Shown here one piece after another: positions 16,730 through 24,724 of a stretch of DNA of 47,762 nucleotides. Origin of the DNA: an uncultured Prevotellaceae bacterium (lineage in GTDB: Bacteria; Bacteroidota; Bacteroidia; Bacteroidales; Muribaculaceae). The position numbers and the translations under genes are program-made. The notes beneath the pieces were generated by a model. It was not told the DNA's origin. It searched no databases and saw only the letters and a program-made list of their open reading frames with translations. Numbering within the stretch: position 1 is the stretch's first letter; each line of letters starts with the position of its first letter. The stretch lies in NCBI GenBank assembly GCA_900541935.1, contig UQLZ01000017.1:1-47762 (forward strand), given 5' to 3'.

Positions 16730-16745
16730 TCATGTAATTACATGA
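16730..16745. promoter_or_regulatory. Perfect 16-bp palindrome, possible operator
   Basis: TCATGTAATTACATGA is perfectly self-complementary. It is 36 bp upstream of the integrase -33 element and 15 bp from the candidate right core site. It could bind a dimeric regulator or excision factor. Confidence 0.45.
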
Positions 16746-16759
16746 AATACCCCACAAAA

Positions 16760-16771
16760 AGACTCATAATC
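16760..16771 (+). other. Candidate right attachment core, copy of the tRNA anticodon loop
   Basis: AGACTCATAATC here is identical to tRNA-Met bases 10-21, which include the CAT anticodon. A 12-base match between two such short regions is unlikely by chance. The sequence to the right does not continue into a tRNA 3' half, which weakens the case. Confidence 0.4.
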
Positions 16772-17126
16772 AACAGCCTCTTTAGCCGGACCTTCTGAGC
16801 GAGAGCATCCAAAAAGAACCGACAAAGAAACAACTATGCCACAACACAGAAAAATAGAATATCGCATAAAATTTCGTCCCATAATACTGAATTAAAGATA
16901 ATATATACTGCAAAAATAATGCAAACAAAACACTACTCAAAAGAATAATACCAATTTTCCGTTCGCAGCAAAAAAATATGGTAAACGCAATTTGACTCTG
17001 CTCTCTCCTTGCACTATCTTTTGATAAGATAGGCGGCGGTTCGGCATAAAAAATCTAAAAACCTCGTTTTTGCTTTTTTCTGCTCTCTCCTTGCACTATC
17101 TTTGCACAAATTTGCACAATGAAACA
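16772..17126. other. Intergenic region upstream of thyA with a duplicated promoter segment
   Basis: No gene is visible. A 24-bp sequence beginning CTGCTCTCTCCTTGCACTAT occurs at 16998-17021 and again at 17080-17103. The first copy is followed by an inverted repeat CTATCTT/AAGATAG (17014-17032). The second contains an exact -7 box TATCTTTG (17097-17104), about 25 bp before the thyA start. TTTGCACAA is also repeated (17101-17119). Confidence 0.6.
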
Positions 17127-17921
17127 ATGAAACAATATCTTGACTTATTGGAACACGTCAAAAATAATGGCGTACTTAAAGGTGACAGGACGGGAACGGG
17201 TACTAAAAGCGTTTTCGGATACCAGATGAGGTTTAACTTAGAAGACGGTTTCCCATTGTTGACAACAAAGAAACTGCACTTGAAATCAATCATTTATGAA
17301 CTTCTTTGGTTTCTTGCTGGCGATACCAATAAGAAATACCTTAACGATAACGGCGTTCGTATATGGGACGAATGGGCAAAACCTGACGGCGACCTCGGAC
17401 ACATATACGGCTACCAATGGCGCTCTTGGCCTACATACGACGGCGGTTTCATTGACCAGATTTCAGAAGTTATCGAGACAATTAAGAAAAACCCTGAATC
17501 TCGCAGAATGATTGTCAGCGCTTGGAATGTTGCCGACCTGAAGAATATGCAACTCCCTCCATGCCATGCATTCTTCCAATTCTACGTAGCTAACGGCAAA
17601 CTAAGTCTGCAACTTTACCAACGCAGTGCCGACCTATTCCTCGGCGTGCCGTTTAATATCGCTTCATACTCTCTGCTTCTGATGATGGTTGCTCAGGTCA
17701 CAGGACTTAAACCAGGCGAATTTATACACACTCTTGGCGACGCTCACATCTACACAAACCACTTTGAGCAAGTTGACTTGCAACTCTCAAGAGAGCCAAG
17801 GAAACTACCGACAATGAAGATAAACCCCGATGTGAAATCAATCTTTGACTTCAAATTTGAAGATTTCACCCTCGAGGGATATGACCCACATCCACACATT
17901 AAAGGTATTGTAGCAGTATGA
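17127..17921 (+). CDS. thyA: Thymidylate synthase
   Basis: The enzyme (264 aa) methylates dUMP to dTMP using methylene-tetrahydrofolate and releases dihydrofolate. The catalytic cysteine is C146 in LPPCHAFFQFYV. Other conserved blocks are DRTGTGTKSVFGYQMRF near the N terminus, then QRSADLFLGVPFNIASY and HIYTNHFEQV. ATG 17127 gives the standard length; the longer frame from 17070 includes promoter sequence. The stop overlaps the folA start by 4 nt (ATGA), which couples the two steps of the thymidylate cycle. Confidence 0.98.
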   Translation: MKQYLDLLEHVKNNGVLKGDRTGTGTKSVFGYQMRFNLEDGFPLLTTKKLHLKSIIYELLWFLAGDTNKKYLNDNGVRIWDEWAKPDGDLGHIYGYQWRSWPTYDGGFIDQISEVIETIKKNPESRRMIVSAWNVADLKNMQLPPCHAFFQFYVANGKLSLQLYQRSADLFLGVPFNIASYSLLLMMVAQVTGLKPGEFIHTLGDAHIYTNHFEQVDLQLSREPRKLPTMKINPDVKSIFDFKFEDFTLEGYDPHPHIKGIVAV

Positions 17922-18400
17922 TTTCAATTATTGTAGCAGTTGCGGAAAACAACGCAATAGGCAGGGCTGGTGACCTCCTTTGCCACCTCAGTAGCGACCT
18001 GAAGCACTTCAAGGCTGTGACTTCGGGTCACACGGTTATCATGGGAAGAAAGACTTTTGACTCTCTTCCTAAAGGAGCATTGCCAAACAGAAGAAACATT
18101 GTAATAACAAGAAACTCCGCATTTACCGCAGAAAATGTGGAAGTTGCGCACTCATTAGAGGAGGCTATCAATATGGCTGGCGGCGACGCATTCATCATTG
18201 GAGGCGAACAGATTTACCGCCAGGCTCTACCTTTTGCCGACAAACTGTTCCTCACAAAGATACACGCCGAATTTCCCGACGCTGACACATTCTTCCCGGA
18301 AATAAACGCCAACGAATGGGCAGAGGAATCAAGAGAAACATTCCCTTCCGACGATAAAAACCAATTCCCGTACTCATTCGTCAATCTTCTACGGGAATAA
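17918..18400 (+). CDS. folA: Dihydrofolate reductase
   Basis: The enzyme (160 aa) reduces the dihydrofolate made by ThyA to tetrahydrofolate with NADPH. The nucleotide-binding segment GHTVIMGRKTFDSLP and the acid D27 are present, and the length is normal. The active-site tryptophan (W22 in E. coli; LLWHL in Bacteroides relatives as I recall them) is C22 here, in DLLCHLSSDL, from a TGC codon. That residue helps order water and substrate, so kinetics or trimethoprim response may differ, or the base may be a sequence error. Translation is coupled to thyA. The 3' end overlaps the convergent TPR gene by 20 nt. Confidence 0.96.
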   Translation: MISIIVAVAENNAIGRAGDLLCHLSSDLKHFKAVTSGHTVIMGRKTFDSLPKGALPNRRNIVITRNSAFTAENVEVAHSLEEAINMAGGDAFIIGGEQIYRQALPFADKLFLTKIHAEFPDADTFFPEINANEWAEESRETFPSDDKNQFPYSFVNLLRE

Positions 18401-19169
18401 CACCCAAATCAACTAACCGCTCCTTGAGATAAGGCGTATTACGCAACTTATACGCCTCTGACAGATAATGAATTGCTCTACTCTTATCTGACGCCATCCC
18501 CGCTGCCTTCCACATATTAAAGAAGTACACTCCGTTATTCAGGTAAGCCTCAAAATCAGTTGGTTCCAATGCTATAATCCTGTCGTTCGTACTTACCGAA
18601 CTCACATAATCATCACGAAGCATCTGGCCGCGTGATTTTATCCGCAAGGCAAACAAATCGTCAGCACGCGTTGAGAGCAATGTATCCGCGTATGCAACCA
18701 TCTTTGGAGCATTGTTTCGCTGCGAATAATACTCCGCAAGCATAACATTAATACTGCGACGCATCCACGGTTGTTTTTCCTTCATAATAAGCAAAAGACT
18801 TTCATATATCTTTGGCTTACCTAATGAATACGATAACATCCTGACACTCTTAAAAATATCCATCATAGAAATGCCGTTTTTCTGCGACTGCTCAACAACA
18901 GCAACCTGCTCGTCACTACGACCAAGAATGCCTTTAACTGTAATTGCACGGCTATAAGCGTCAACATCATCGAACTTCTGCATAAGAATCAGTTCATAAG
19001 CAGCACTGGCACTCTCCCACTCACCGTAGGAATAAAACCGCTCCGCCTTTATCTTGAGTTTCTCATATCCGCCATTTGCATTTGCTGAAAGTGGCAAAAC
19101 AGCAGCTGCTACAACAAAGAAAAACACCTTTAACGCCCTAAATGCAAAAAAATTATTGTTTTTGTTCAT
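18381..19169 (-). CDS. Secreted TPR-repeat protein
   Basis: The protein has 262 aa. A signal peptide is clear: MNKNNNFF, a hydrophobic stretch (about 14-28), and a likely cut after ANA near residue 32. The mature part is made of helix pairs of TPR type (for example ERFYSYGEWESASAAYELIL and YLNNGVYFFNMWKAAGM). It is probably periplasmic and a scaffold. I do not know a specific role. ATG 19169 gives the best signal peptide; the frame is open to 19202. It is divergent from pyrH. Confidence 0.8.
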   Translation of the reverse strand: MNKNNNFFAFRALKVFFFVVAAAVLPLSANANGGYEKLKIKAERFYSYGEWESASAAYELILMQKFDDVDAYSRAITVKGILGRSDEQVAVVEQSQKNGISMMDIFKSVRMLSYSLGKPKIYESLLLIMKEKQPWMRRSINVMLAEYYSQRNNAPKMVAYADTLLSTRADDLFALRIKSRGQMLRDDYVSSVSTNDRIIALEPTDFEAYLNNGVYFFNMWKAAGMASDKSRAIHYLSEAYKLRNTPYLKERLVDLGVIPVED

Positions 19170-19246
19170 TTTAAAATCCTCAAAATTTGTTTTCTGAAGC
19201 AAAGTAAGTAAATTTGTCTTTTAGAATCAAACTTTGTGATTTAAAA

Positions 19247-19963
19247 ATGAGAACAAACTATAAACGTATTCTTCTAAAACTTAGCGGAGAATCCCTAATG
19301 GGCGAACAGGGGTACGGAATTGACCCAAAAAGAGTAAAGGACTATGCTGAGCAAATAAAGGAAATTGCGCAGGCTGGTGTTGAAATCGCTATCGTTATCG
19401 GCGGCGGAAATATCTTCCGAGGACTCGCCGGTGCCGCAAAAGGCGTTGACAGAGTTAAAGGCGACCAGATGGGTATGCTGGCTACTGTCATAAACTCTCT
19501 TGCTCTTTGCTCTGCCCTTGAAACAGAAGGACAGCCAGCCCAGGTTTTCACAGCCGTAAATATGTTCCCTATCGGCGAACACTACAGCAAATGGAAAGCC
19601 ATCGACGCCATGAAAGCAGGAAAAGTCGCTATCCTCTCTTGTGGCACAGGTAGCCCGTTCTTCACCACCGACACCGGCTCCGCCCTCAGAGGTATTGAAG
19701 TGGAAGCAGACGTTATGCTAAAGGGTACACGCGTTGACGGAATCTACACTGCGGACCCGGAGAAAGACCCTACAGCAGAAAAATTCTCTGAAATAACTTA
19801 CGACGAAATATACCGTCGCGGTTTGAAGGTTATGGACCTTACCGCAACTGTTATGTGCAAGGAAAACAAGTTGCCTATCATCGTCTTCGACATGGACACC
19901 GTTGGAAACCTCAAGAAAGTTATCAACGGAGAGCCTATCGGAACTCTCGTTTACCAAGATTAA
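19247..19963 (+). CDS. pyrH: UMP kinase
   Basis: This amino-acid-kinase-fold enzyme (238 aa) phosphorylates UMP to UDP with ATP and is typically a hexamer. Signature segments are KRILLKLSGESLMGEQGYGI at the N terminus, IAIVIGGGNIFRG, and the C-terminal FDMDTVGNLKKVI. ATG 19247 (MRTNYKRI) fits the family start. It lies 21 bp before frr, a common pyrH-frr order in bacteria. Confidence 0.97.
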   Translation: MRTNYKRILLKLSGESLMGEQGYGIDPKRVKDYAEQIKEIAQAGVEIAIVIGGGNIFRGLAGAAKGVDRVKGDQMGMLATVINSLALCSALETEGQPAQVFTAVNMFPIGEHYSKWKAIDAMKAGKVAILSCGTGSPFFTTDTGSALRGIEVEADVMLKGTRVDGIYTADPEKDPTAEKFSEITYDEIYRRGLKVMDLTATVMCKENKLPIIVFDMDTVGNLKKVINGEPIGTLVYQD

Positions 19964-19984
19964 TAACAATAAAAACATACAATT

Positions 19985-20545
19985 ATGGACGACATTAAAA
20001 ACTACATCGAGCCTGCCGAAGAGAAAATGGAAATGGCTGTTGAATACTTAGATGAAACCCTCGCCCGAATCCGTGCCGGAAAAGCAAATGCAAAGATTCT
20101 TGACGGTATCCGCGTTGACTACTACGGTTCGGCTGCCCCTATCAGCAACGTTGCTAACGTTTCTGTGCCAGACGCAAGAACTATCGCTATCACTCCTTGG
20201 GAAAAATCCATGTTCAAGGAAATTGAAAAGGCTATCATAAACTCAGAACTCGGTATCACTCCGGAAAATAACGGCGAAGTTATCCGTCTTTCTATCCCAC
20301 CGTTGACTGAAGACCGCCGTAAGGCTCTCGTTAAGCAATGCAAGGCTGAAGCAGAAGACGCTAAAATCTCTGTTAGAAATGCTCGCCGTGACGCTATCGA
20401 AGGCCTGAAAAAAGCCGCTAAAAACGGTATGCCGGAAGACGTTGCTAAAGACGCCGAAGAAAAGATGCAAAAAATTCACGATACTTACATCAAGAAAATC
20501 GACGCTCTTTTCGCCGCTAAGGAAAAGGAAATCCTTACCGTATAA
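19985..20545 (+). CDS. frr: Ribosome recycling factor
   Basis: The protein (186 aa, full length) splits post-termination ribosomes together with EF-G. The family blocks ETLARIRAGKANAKILDGI, YYGSAAPISNVANVSVPDAR and LTEDRRKALVKQCKAEAEDAKIS are present. It is in an operon with pyrH. Confidence 0.97.
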   Translation: MDDIKNYIEPAEEKMEMAVEYLDETLARIRAGKANAKILDGIRVDYYGSAAPISNVANVSVPDARTIAITPWEKSMFKEIEKAIINSELGITPENNGEVIRLSIPPLTEDRRKALVKQCKAEAEDAKISVRNARRDAIEGLKKAAKNGMPEDVAKDAEEKMQKIHDTYIKKIDALFAAKEKEILTV

Positions 20546-20566
20546 TATCACAGTTTCTCATAAATC

Positions 20567-20603
20567 AAGAAGAGGGTGTGTCATTCTTTTGGCATACCTT
20601 CTT
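20567..20603 (+). terminator. Weak hairpin after frr
   Basis: GGTGTG pairs with CATACC, extended by AAGAAG with CTTCTT, around a 12-nt loop. No strong T tract follows, so this may be a leaky terminator or an RNA-stability element between frr and the YjbQ gene. Confidence 0.35.
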
Positions 20604-20626
20604 CGCTTTAATACCTATCAAACCAA

Positions 20627-21040
20627 ATGATTACCCAAATAGAATTCACCCTATCACCAAAGCGTCGCGGCTGCCACCTCATAACCGCAGAAATAATGAA
20701 AAACCTGCCGCTACTGCCACAAACAGGTCTGATTAACATCTTCATAAAGCACACCTCTTGCGCTCTTACTATCAACGAAAACGCGGACCCAGACGTTCGC
20801 TCAGACATGGAGAAAATAATGAACAAACTCGTTAAAGAAAATGAACCGTTTTACGACCACACCCTCGAAGGCAGTGACGATATGCCAGCACACGCAAAAT
20901 CCTCTCTTTTCGGTGTTTCCTTATCCATTCCAATCACTAACGGAAGACTGAACCTCGGAACCTGGCAAGGCATATACCTCTGCGAATTTCGTAACCACCC
21001 TTCTCCAAGAAAAATCGTTGCAACAATCATCGGAGACTAA
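20627..21040 (+). CDS. YjbQ family protein (UPF0047)
   Basis: The small soluble protein (137 aa) has family segments IEFTLSPKRRGCHLITAEI, LINIFIKHTSCALTINENAD, HTLEGSDDMPAHAKSSLFG and the C-terminal GTWQGIYLCEFR. The conserved histidines probably bind a metal. Relatives have been described as having thiamine-phosphate-synthase activity, but the physiological role is not settled. It sits between frr and the dcw cluster. Confidence 0.92.
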   Translation: MITQIEFTLSPKRRGCHLITAEIMKNLPLLPQTGLINIFIKHTSCALTINENADPDVRSDMEKIMNKLVKENEPFYDHTLEGSDDMPAHAKSSLFGVSLSIPITNGRLNLGTWQGIYLCEFRNHPSPRKIVATIIGD

Positions 21041-21172
21041 AAAAACACTATTCACATTTGCAAATAGTTAAACTTTCTTAAAGACTTTTCCCCGATTATT
21101 GAGACATCCCCTCAAATAGGGCATTTAGTCGAGGTTGTTAGTAACTTTTACCCGCTGTAACACTGTTTGATA

Positions 21173-21203
21173 TTGCAAATTCTTAAAAGTTCAACTAACT
21201 TTA
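21173..21203 (+). promoter_or_regulatory. Candidate promoter of the dcw cluster
   Basis: A TTG -33 element (21173-21175) and TAACTTTA (21196-21203) are 20 bp apart. This is one base off the Bacteroidetes -7 consensus. It would give a leader of about 50 nt before rsmH. Confidence 0.5.
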
Positions 21204-21258
21204 CATCGGAAATAGCAACAACAATCAAAAATAGACTTAAAGTATTGATAAACAGTTT

Positions 21259-22179
21259 ATGTCAGAGCAGCAAATTTATCACATTCCGGCATTGCTTAAC
21301 GAAACTATCGAAGGCTTAAACATCACCCCAAACGGCATATACGTTGACGTAACTTTTGGTGGAGGCGGTCACTCGCGTGAAATCATAAAGCATTTAGGTG
21401 AAAATGGCAAACTTTTCGGCTTCGACCAGGATATGGACGCATACGAGAACAAAATCAACGATGACCGTTTTACCTTCGTTCACAGCAATTTCAGATACCT
21501 TCAAAATTTTCTGAGATTTCACGGAGTAGAGCAAGTTGACGGGATTCTCGCTGACCTCGGCGTTTCATTCCACCACTTCGACGACGGAGAGAGGGGATTC
21601 TCTTTCAGATATGACGGCGCCAAACTCGATATGAGAATGAGCCGTGACAACGACATCAACGCAGAAACTGTTATAAACACTTACTCAGAAGAAAGCCTGA
21701 CAAGGATTCTCAAACTCTTCGGCGACCTAAAGAACGCAAAGAAAATAGCAATGGCGATTGTAAAGGCAAGAGCAAACCAGCCTCTTGAGACAATCGCTGA
21801 CCTCCTTGACGTTGTCAAACCGCTGACCAACCCAAAACAGGAAAAGAAAGAACTTTCGCAAATTTTCCAGGCTTTCCGCATGGAAGTAAACCACGAGGTT
21901 GACGCTCTTGCGGAATTTCTTGAACAAGCAATAAAGGTACTCAAGCCTGGTGGCAGACTCGCGATAATAACATACCACAGCATTGAGGACAGAATGGTTA
22001 AAAACTTTATGAAAAGCGGAAACATCGACGGAAAAGTTGAAACAGACTTCTTTGGAAATGTTATGACAAACATAAAGCCACTTTCAAAACCAATTGCCCC
22101 TTCTAACAAAGAAGTTGAGGCAAACCCAAGGTCAAGAAGTGCAAAACTAAGAATAGCAACAAAGACAAACGAAGAATAA
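21259..22179 (+). CDS. rsmH: 16S rRNA (cytosine1402-N4)-methyltransferase
   Basis: The enzyme (306 aa) uses SAM to methylate C1402 of 16S rRNA in the P site. The SAM-binding motif GIYVDVTFGGGGHSREI lies near residue 30. Later family blocks are DGILADLGVSFHHFDDGERG and GGRLAIITYHSIEDRMVKNF. It opens the dcw cluster; mraZ, which usually precedes it in bacteria, is not seen upstream. The next gene follows after 2 bp. Confidence 0.97.
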   Translation: MSEQQIYHIPALLNETIEGLNITPNGIYVDVTFGGGGHSREIIKHLGENGKLFGFDQDMDAYENKINDDRFTFVHSNFRYLQNFLRFHGVEQVDGILADLGVSFHHFDDGERGFSFRYDGAKLDMRMSRDNDINAETVINTYSEESLTRILKLFGDLKNAKKIAMAIVKARANQPLETIADLLDVVKPLTNPKQEKKELSQIFQAFRMEVNHEVDALAEFLEQAIKVLKPGGRLAIITYHSIEDRMVKNFMKSGNIDGKVETDFFGNVMTNIKPLSKPIAPSNKEVEANPRSRSAKLRIATKTNEE

Positions 22180-22181
22180 GC

Positions 22182-22508
22182 ATGGCTAAAAAAGAAAAAA
22201 AAGGAGGCATTTGGTCTTTTGCTCAAGGCGAAATAATTTCTGCCGACGGCTACAGGCGACACTCTGTGTGGATCGTCTTCCTCGTTGCGCTCCCAATTAT
22301 CTACATGTGCTTCAAATTCGACATACAAGTAAAACTTGACAATATCGTTAAACTAAACAACCAGTTAAACAACGCCAAAACGGATATGATACACGTATCA
22401 TCAAAATACGGTAGTATGACTCGAGAAAGCGAAATGGTGAAAATGGTTGACTCGCTACATCTTAACCTTAAAGCAACAGATCAGCCACCGTATTACTTAG
22501 ACAAATGA
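22182..22508 (+). CDS. ftsL: FtsL-like divisome protein
   Basis: The protein (108 aa) has a short basic cytoplasmic N terminus, one membrane helix (about 27-45, HSVWIVFLVALPIIYMCF) and a coiled-coil periplasmic stretch after it. Sequence similarity in this family is low; the call rests on topology, size and its place between rsmH and ftsI. FtsL normally bridges FtsQ/DivIB and the FtsWI synthase. Confidence 0.75.
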   Translation: MAKKEKKGGIWSFAQGEIISADGYRRHSVWIVFLVALPIIYMCFKFDIQVKLDNIVKLNNQLNNAKTDMIHVSSKYGSMTRESEMVKMVDSLHLNLKATDQPPYYLDK

Positions 22509-22515
22509 TTAAACT

Positions 22516-24690
22516 ATGAAGGAACAGAAAAAGCAAAATAAACGAAAACAAATGATGGTTAGCCGCTACAAATGGATTTTAGCGGCTTTAGGAATTTTTT
22601 CCCTACTGATAATACTCAAGTTGGGGAAAACTACCCTCATCGACGCAAAAGATTGGAACGAACTGGCGAACTCTTCCATTCGCGACTCTGTCGTTACATA
22701 TCCAGACAGAGGCAGCATACTTGCCGACGACGGATCTATTCTCGCAGCAAACGTGGTGCTTTACTCACCGCAAATTGACCTGAAAGCAGGACCCTTCAAC
22801 GCTGATTCTCTTCTTTCTGAAACAAAACTAAACGAACTTTGCGATACCGTATGCAAACTCAACCCTGGAGAATCTAAAGAAAAACTGAAAAAAAGAATAA
22901 TAGATCACGTCAACAAGTTCAAAAAAATCAAGGCTCACAACAATAGGGTCGAAAAAATTGACAAAAACAAAAGAACTGCAGAAGATACGATTATCAATTA
23001 CGGCCGACTGAGAAAACTTCCTCTCGTCAAAGACTGCTTCTATCCTGAACTGAAAAAAATTCTTGCCTGCAAATTCTTCAAGAAAAGAGGAGGAAAAGGA
23101 ACATTGGACTTCAACAGCAAAGTGGTTAGAAAACGCCCTTACGGAAATATGGCATCACAGTGCATCGGAGCCACTTCAAAAGAGATTATCAACTACAAGT
23201 CTGTTTTCCACGGAGTTACAGGGCTTGAAAAGGCTCTCGACAGCCTCCTGTTTGGGAAAAAGGGCATTGGAAGCACCGTACAGATGACAACAAGGTTAAG
23301 GACTTGGGAAAAGGTCAAATCAATTGACGGATACGATGTTAAGACAACTATAAACGTTCAATTGCAAGACATTGTTGAAACGGAACTGACAAAAATGTGC
23401 TTTGAAACGGATGCAGAATGGGGAACGGCTATCTTCATGGAAACAAATACCGGCGACATCAAAGCAATATCAAACCTTCAACGTGACACTACAAAAAACG
23501 GAAAGGTTTATTACCGTGAAGGACTTAACAGGGCTGTTATGGGTTTTGAACCAGGCTCTGTCATCAAACCCATTTCTATGCTTATCGCTTTGGAAGACAA
23601 CATTGTACGCCCTAACGAATATATAACAACAGGTGCCCGATTCCCTTATGCACACGGTAACCCCATCAGCGACTCGCACGCATACCCGGGACTGACGGCA
23701 AAGGACATTATTACTGCATCAAGTAATATCGGTATGGCGAAAATCGTCATTAAGGGGTTCGAGAAAAACCCCGCAGATTTCATAAAGAGATTCGAAGAAA
23801 TTGGAATGTTCGACCCAATGAACTTAGGCATATACGGCGAAAGAATACCATATTTCCCGAAACTCGGAAACAAGAACTGGGACAGAATCGACATGACCAG
23901 AATTAGTTTCGGGTATTCAACTCGAATCCCGCCAATATATACTCTCGCTTTCTATAATGCCATTGCAAACGGAGGAAAACTTATCAAACCACGACTCGTA
24001 AAGGAACTGCTTCACGACGGCTTGACTGATACAGTTTTCGAAACGTCATACATCCGCGAAAGAATTTGTCGCGAAGAAGTGGCTGCGGCTCTAAGGGAAT
24101 CTCTAAAAAATGTTGTCTGGGACCAAAAAGGTACCGGTAAAGCGTTACGAAACAACTTTGTTTCGATTTCCGGTAAAACAGGCACAGCATATACACTCGT
24201 CAAAGGAAAATACGACCACACAAAAAAAAGACTCGCTTTCTGCGGTTTCTTTCCTTCCGACAACCCTAAATATTCTTGCATTGTGCTGATGAACAAGGCA
24301 AACAGAGGTGCCGCCCGCTCAAGCGGAATGGTTATACTCAATGTTGCCTTAAAAATGTATTCTCGCGGAATGCTCGGAAAAGGAAAAGATTTCAAAGACG
24401 AACCCGAGAACAATCCTTGCAAACCAACTGTTTATAATATGACAGAAGACGAACTTACCAACGTCAAATCCAGTTATAGCATCCAAAGCGTAACGAAACT
24501 GCAACACCAACAAAACCAATCGGGAGTGCCTTCCGTTATTGGAATGGGTTTGAGAAATGCGATAAAAACTCTTGAAAATGCAGGACTTAACGTTACTTCT
24601 TTCGAAGGTAAGGGTTATGTATATTCACAATCGCTTAAACCTGGAACGGATTACAAAAAAGGCGACAAAATAACCTTGTTGCTGAAATAA
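22516..24690 (+). CDS. ftsI: Division transpeptidase (penicillin-binding protein) with C-terminal PASTA domain
   Basis: The protein (724 aa) cross-links septal peptidoglycan. Order of parts: membrane anchor (about 20-36), PBP dimerization domain, transpeptidase domain, and a PASTA repeat in the last 60 residues (VPSVIGMGLRNAIKTLENAG). Catalytic motifs are S348-V-I-K351, S402-S-N404 and K554-T-G556. The PASTA-bearing form is common in Bacteroidetes FtsI. It partners with FtsW, encoded six genes on, in the same operon. Confidence 0.95.
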   Translation: MKEQKKQNKRKQMMVSRYKWILAALGIFSLLIILKLGKTTLIDAKDWNELANSSIRDSVVTYPDRGSILADDGSILAANVVLYSPQIDLKAGPFNADSLLSETKLNELCDTVCKLNPGESKEKLKKRIIDHVNKFKKIKAHNNRVEKIDKNKRTAEDTIINYGRLRKLPLVKDCFYPELKKILACKFFKKRGGKGTLDFNSKVVRKRPYGNMASQCIGATSKEIINYKSVFHGVTGLEKALDSLLFGKKGIGSTVQMTTRLRTWEKVKSIDGYDVKTTINVQLQDIVETELTKMCFETDAEWGTAIFMETNTGDIKAISNLQRDTTKNGKVYYREGLNRAVMGFEPGSVIKPISMLIALEDNIVRPNEYITTGARFPYAHGNPISDSHAYPGLTAKDIITASSNIGMAKIVIKGFEKNPADFIKRFEEIGMFDPMNLGIYGERIPYFPKLGNKNWDRIDMTRISFGYSTRIPPIYTLAFYNAIANGGKLIKPRLVKELLHDGLTDTVFETSYIRERICREEVAAALRESLKNVVWDQKGTGKALRNNFVSISGKTGTAYTLVKGKYDHTKKRLAFCGFFPSDNPKYSCIVLMNKANRGAARSSGMVILNVALKMYSRGMLGKGKDFKDEPENNPCKPTVYNMTEDELTNVKSSYSIQSVTKLQHQQNQSGVPSVIGMGLRNAIKTLENAGLNVTSFEGKGYVYSQSLKPGTDYKKGDKITLLLK

Positions 24691-24724
24691 TTTATTGAAA
24701 ATTTGCTTGATTAGATATTGAGTT

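Larger units (their letters stand above)
10..16771. mobile_element. Integrative and mobilizable element, composite, at tRNA-Met
   Basis: The segment contains an integrase, a relaxase with its accessory protein, a primase, a helicase and several HTH proteins, all absent from the housekeeping DNA to the right. Boundary evidence is of two kinds: a direct repeat of about 21 bp (106-127 and 16626-16646), and a 12-bp match between the tRNA anticodon arm (10-21) and 16760-16771. I favour the tRNA match as the crossover core and the longer repeats as integrase arm sites, because the integrase promoter lies outside the right-hand long repeat. It has no visible conjugative transfer (tra) genes, so it would need a helper. 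The left third looks like older inserted cargo with its own dead recombinase. Confidence 0.7.
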
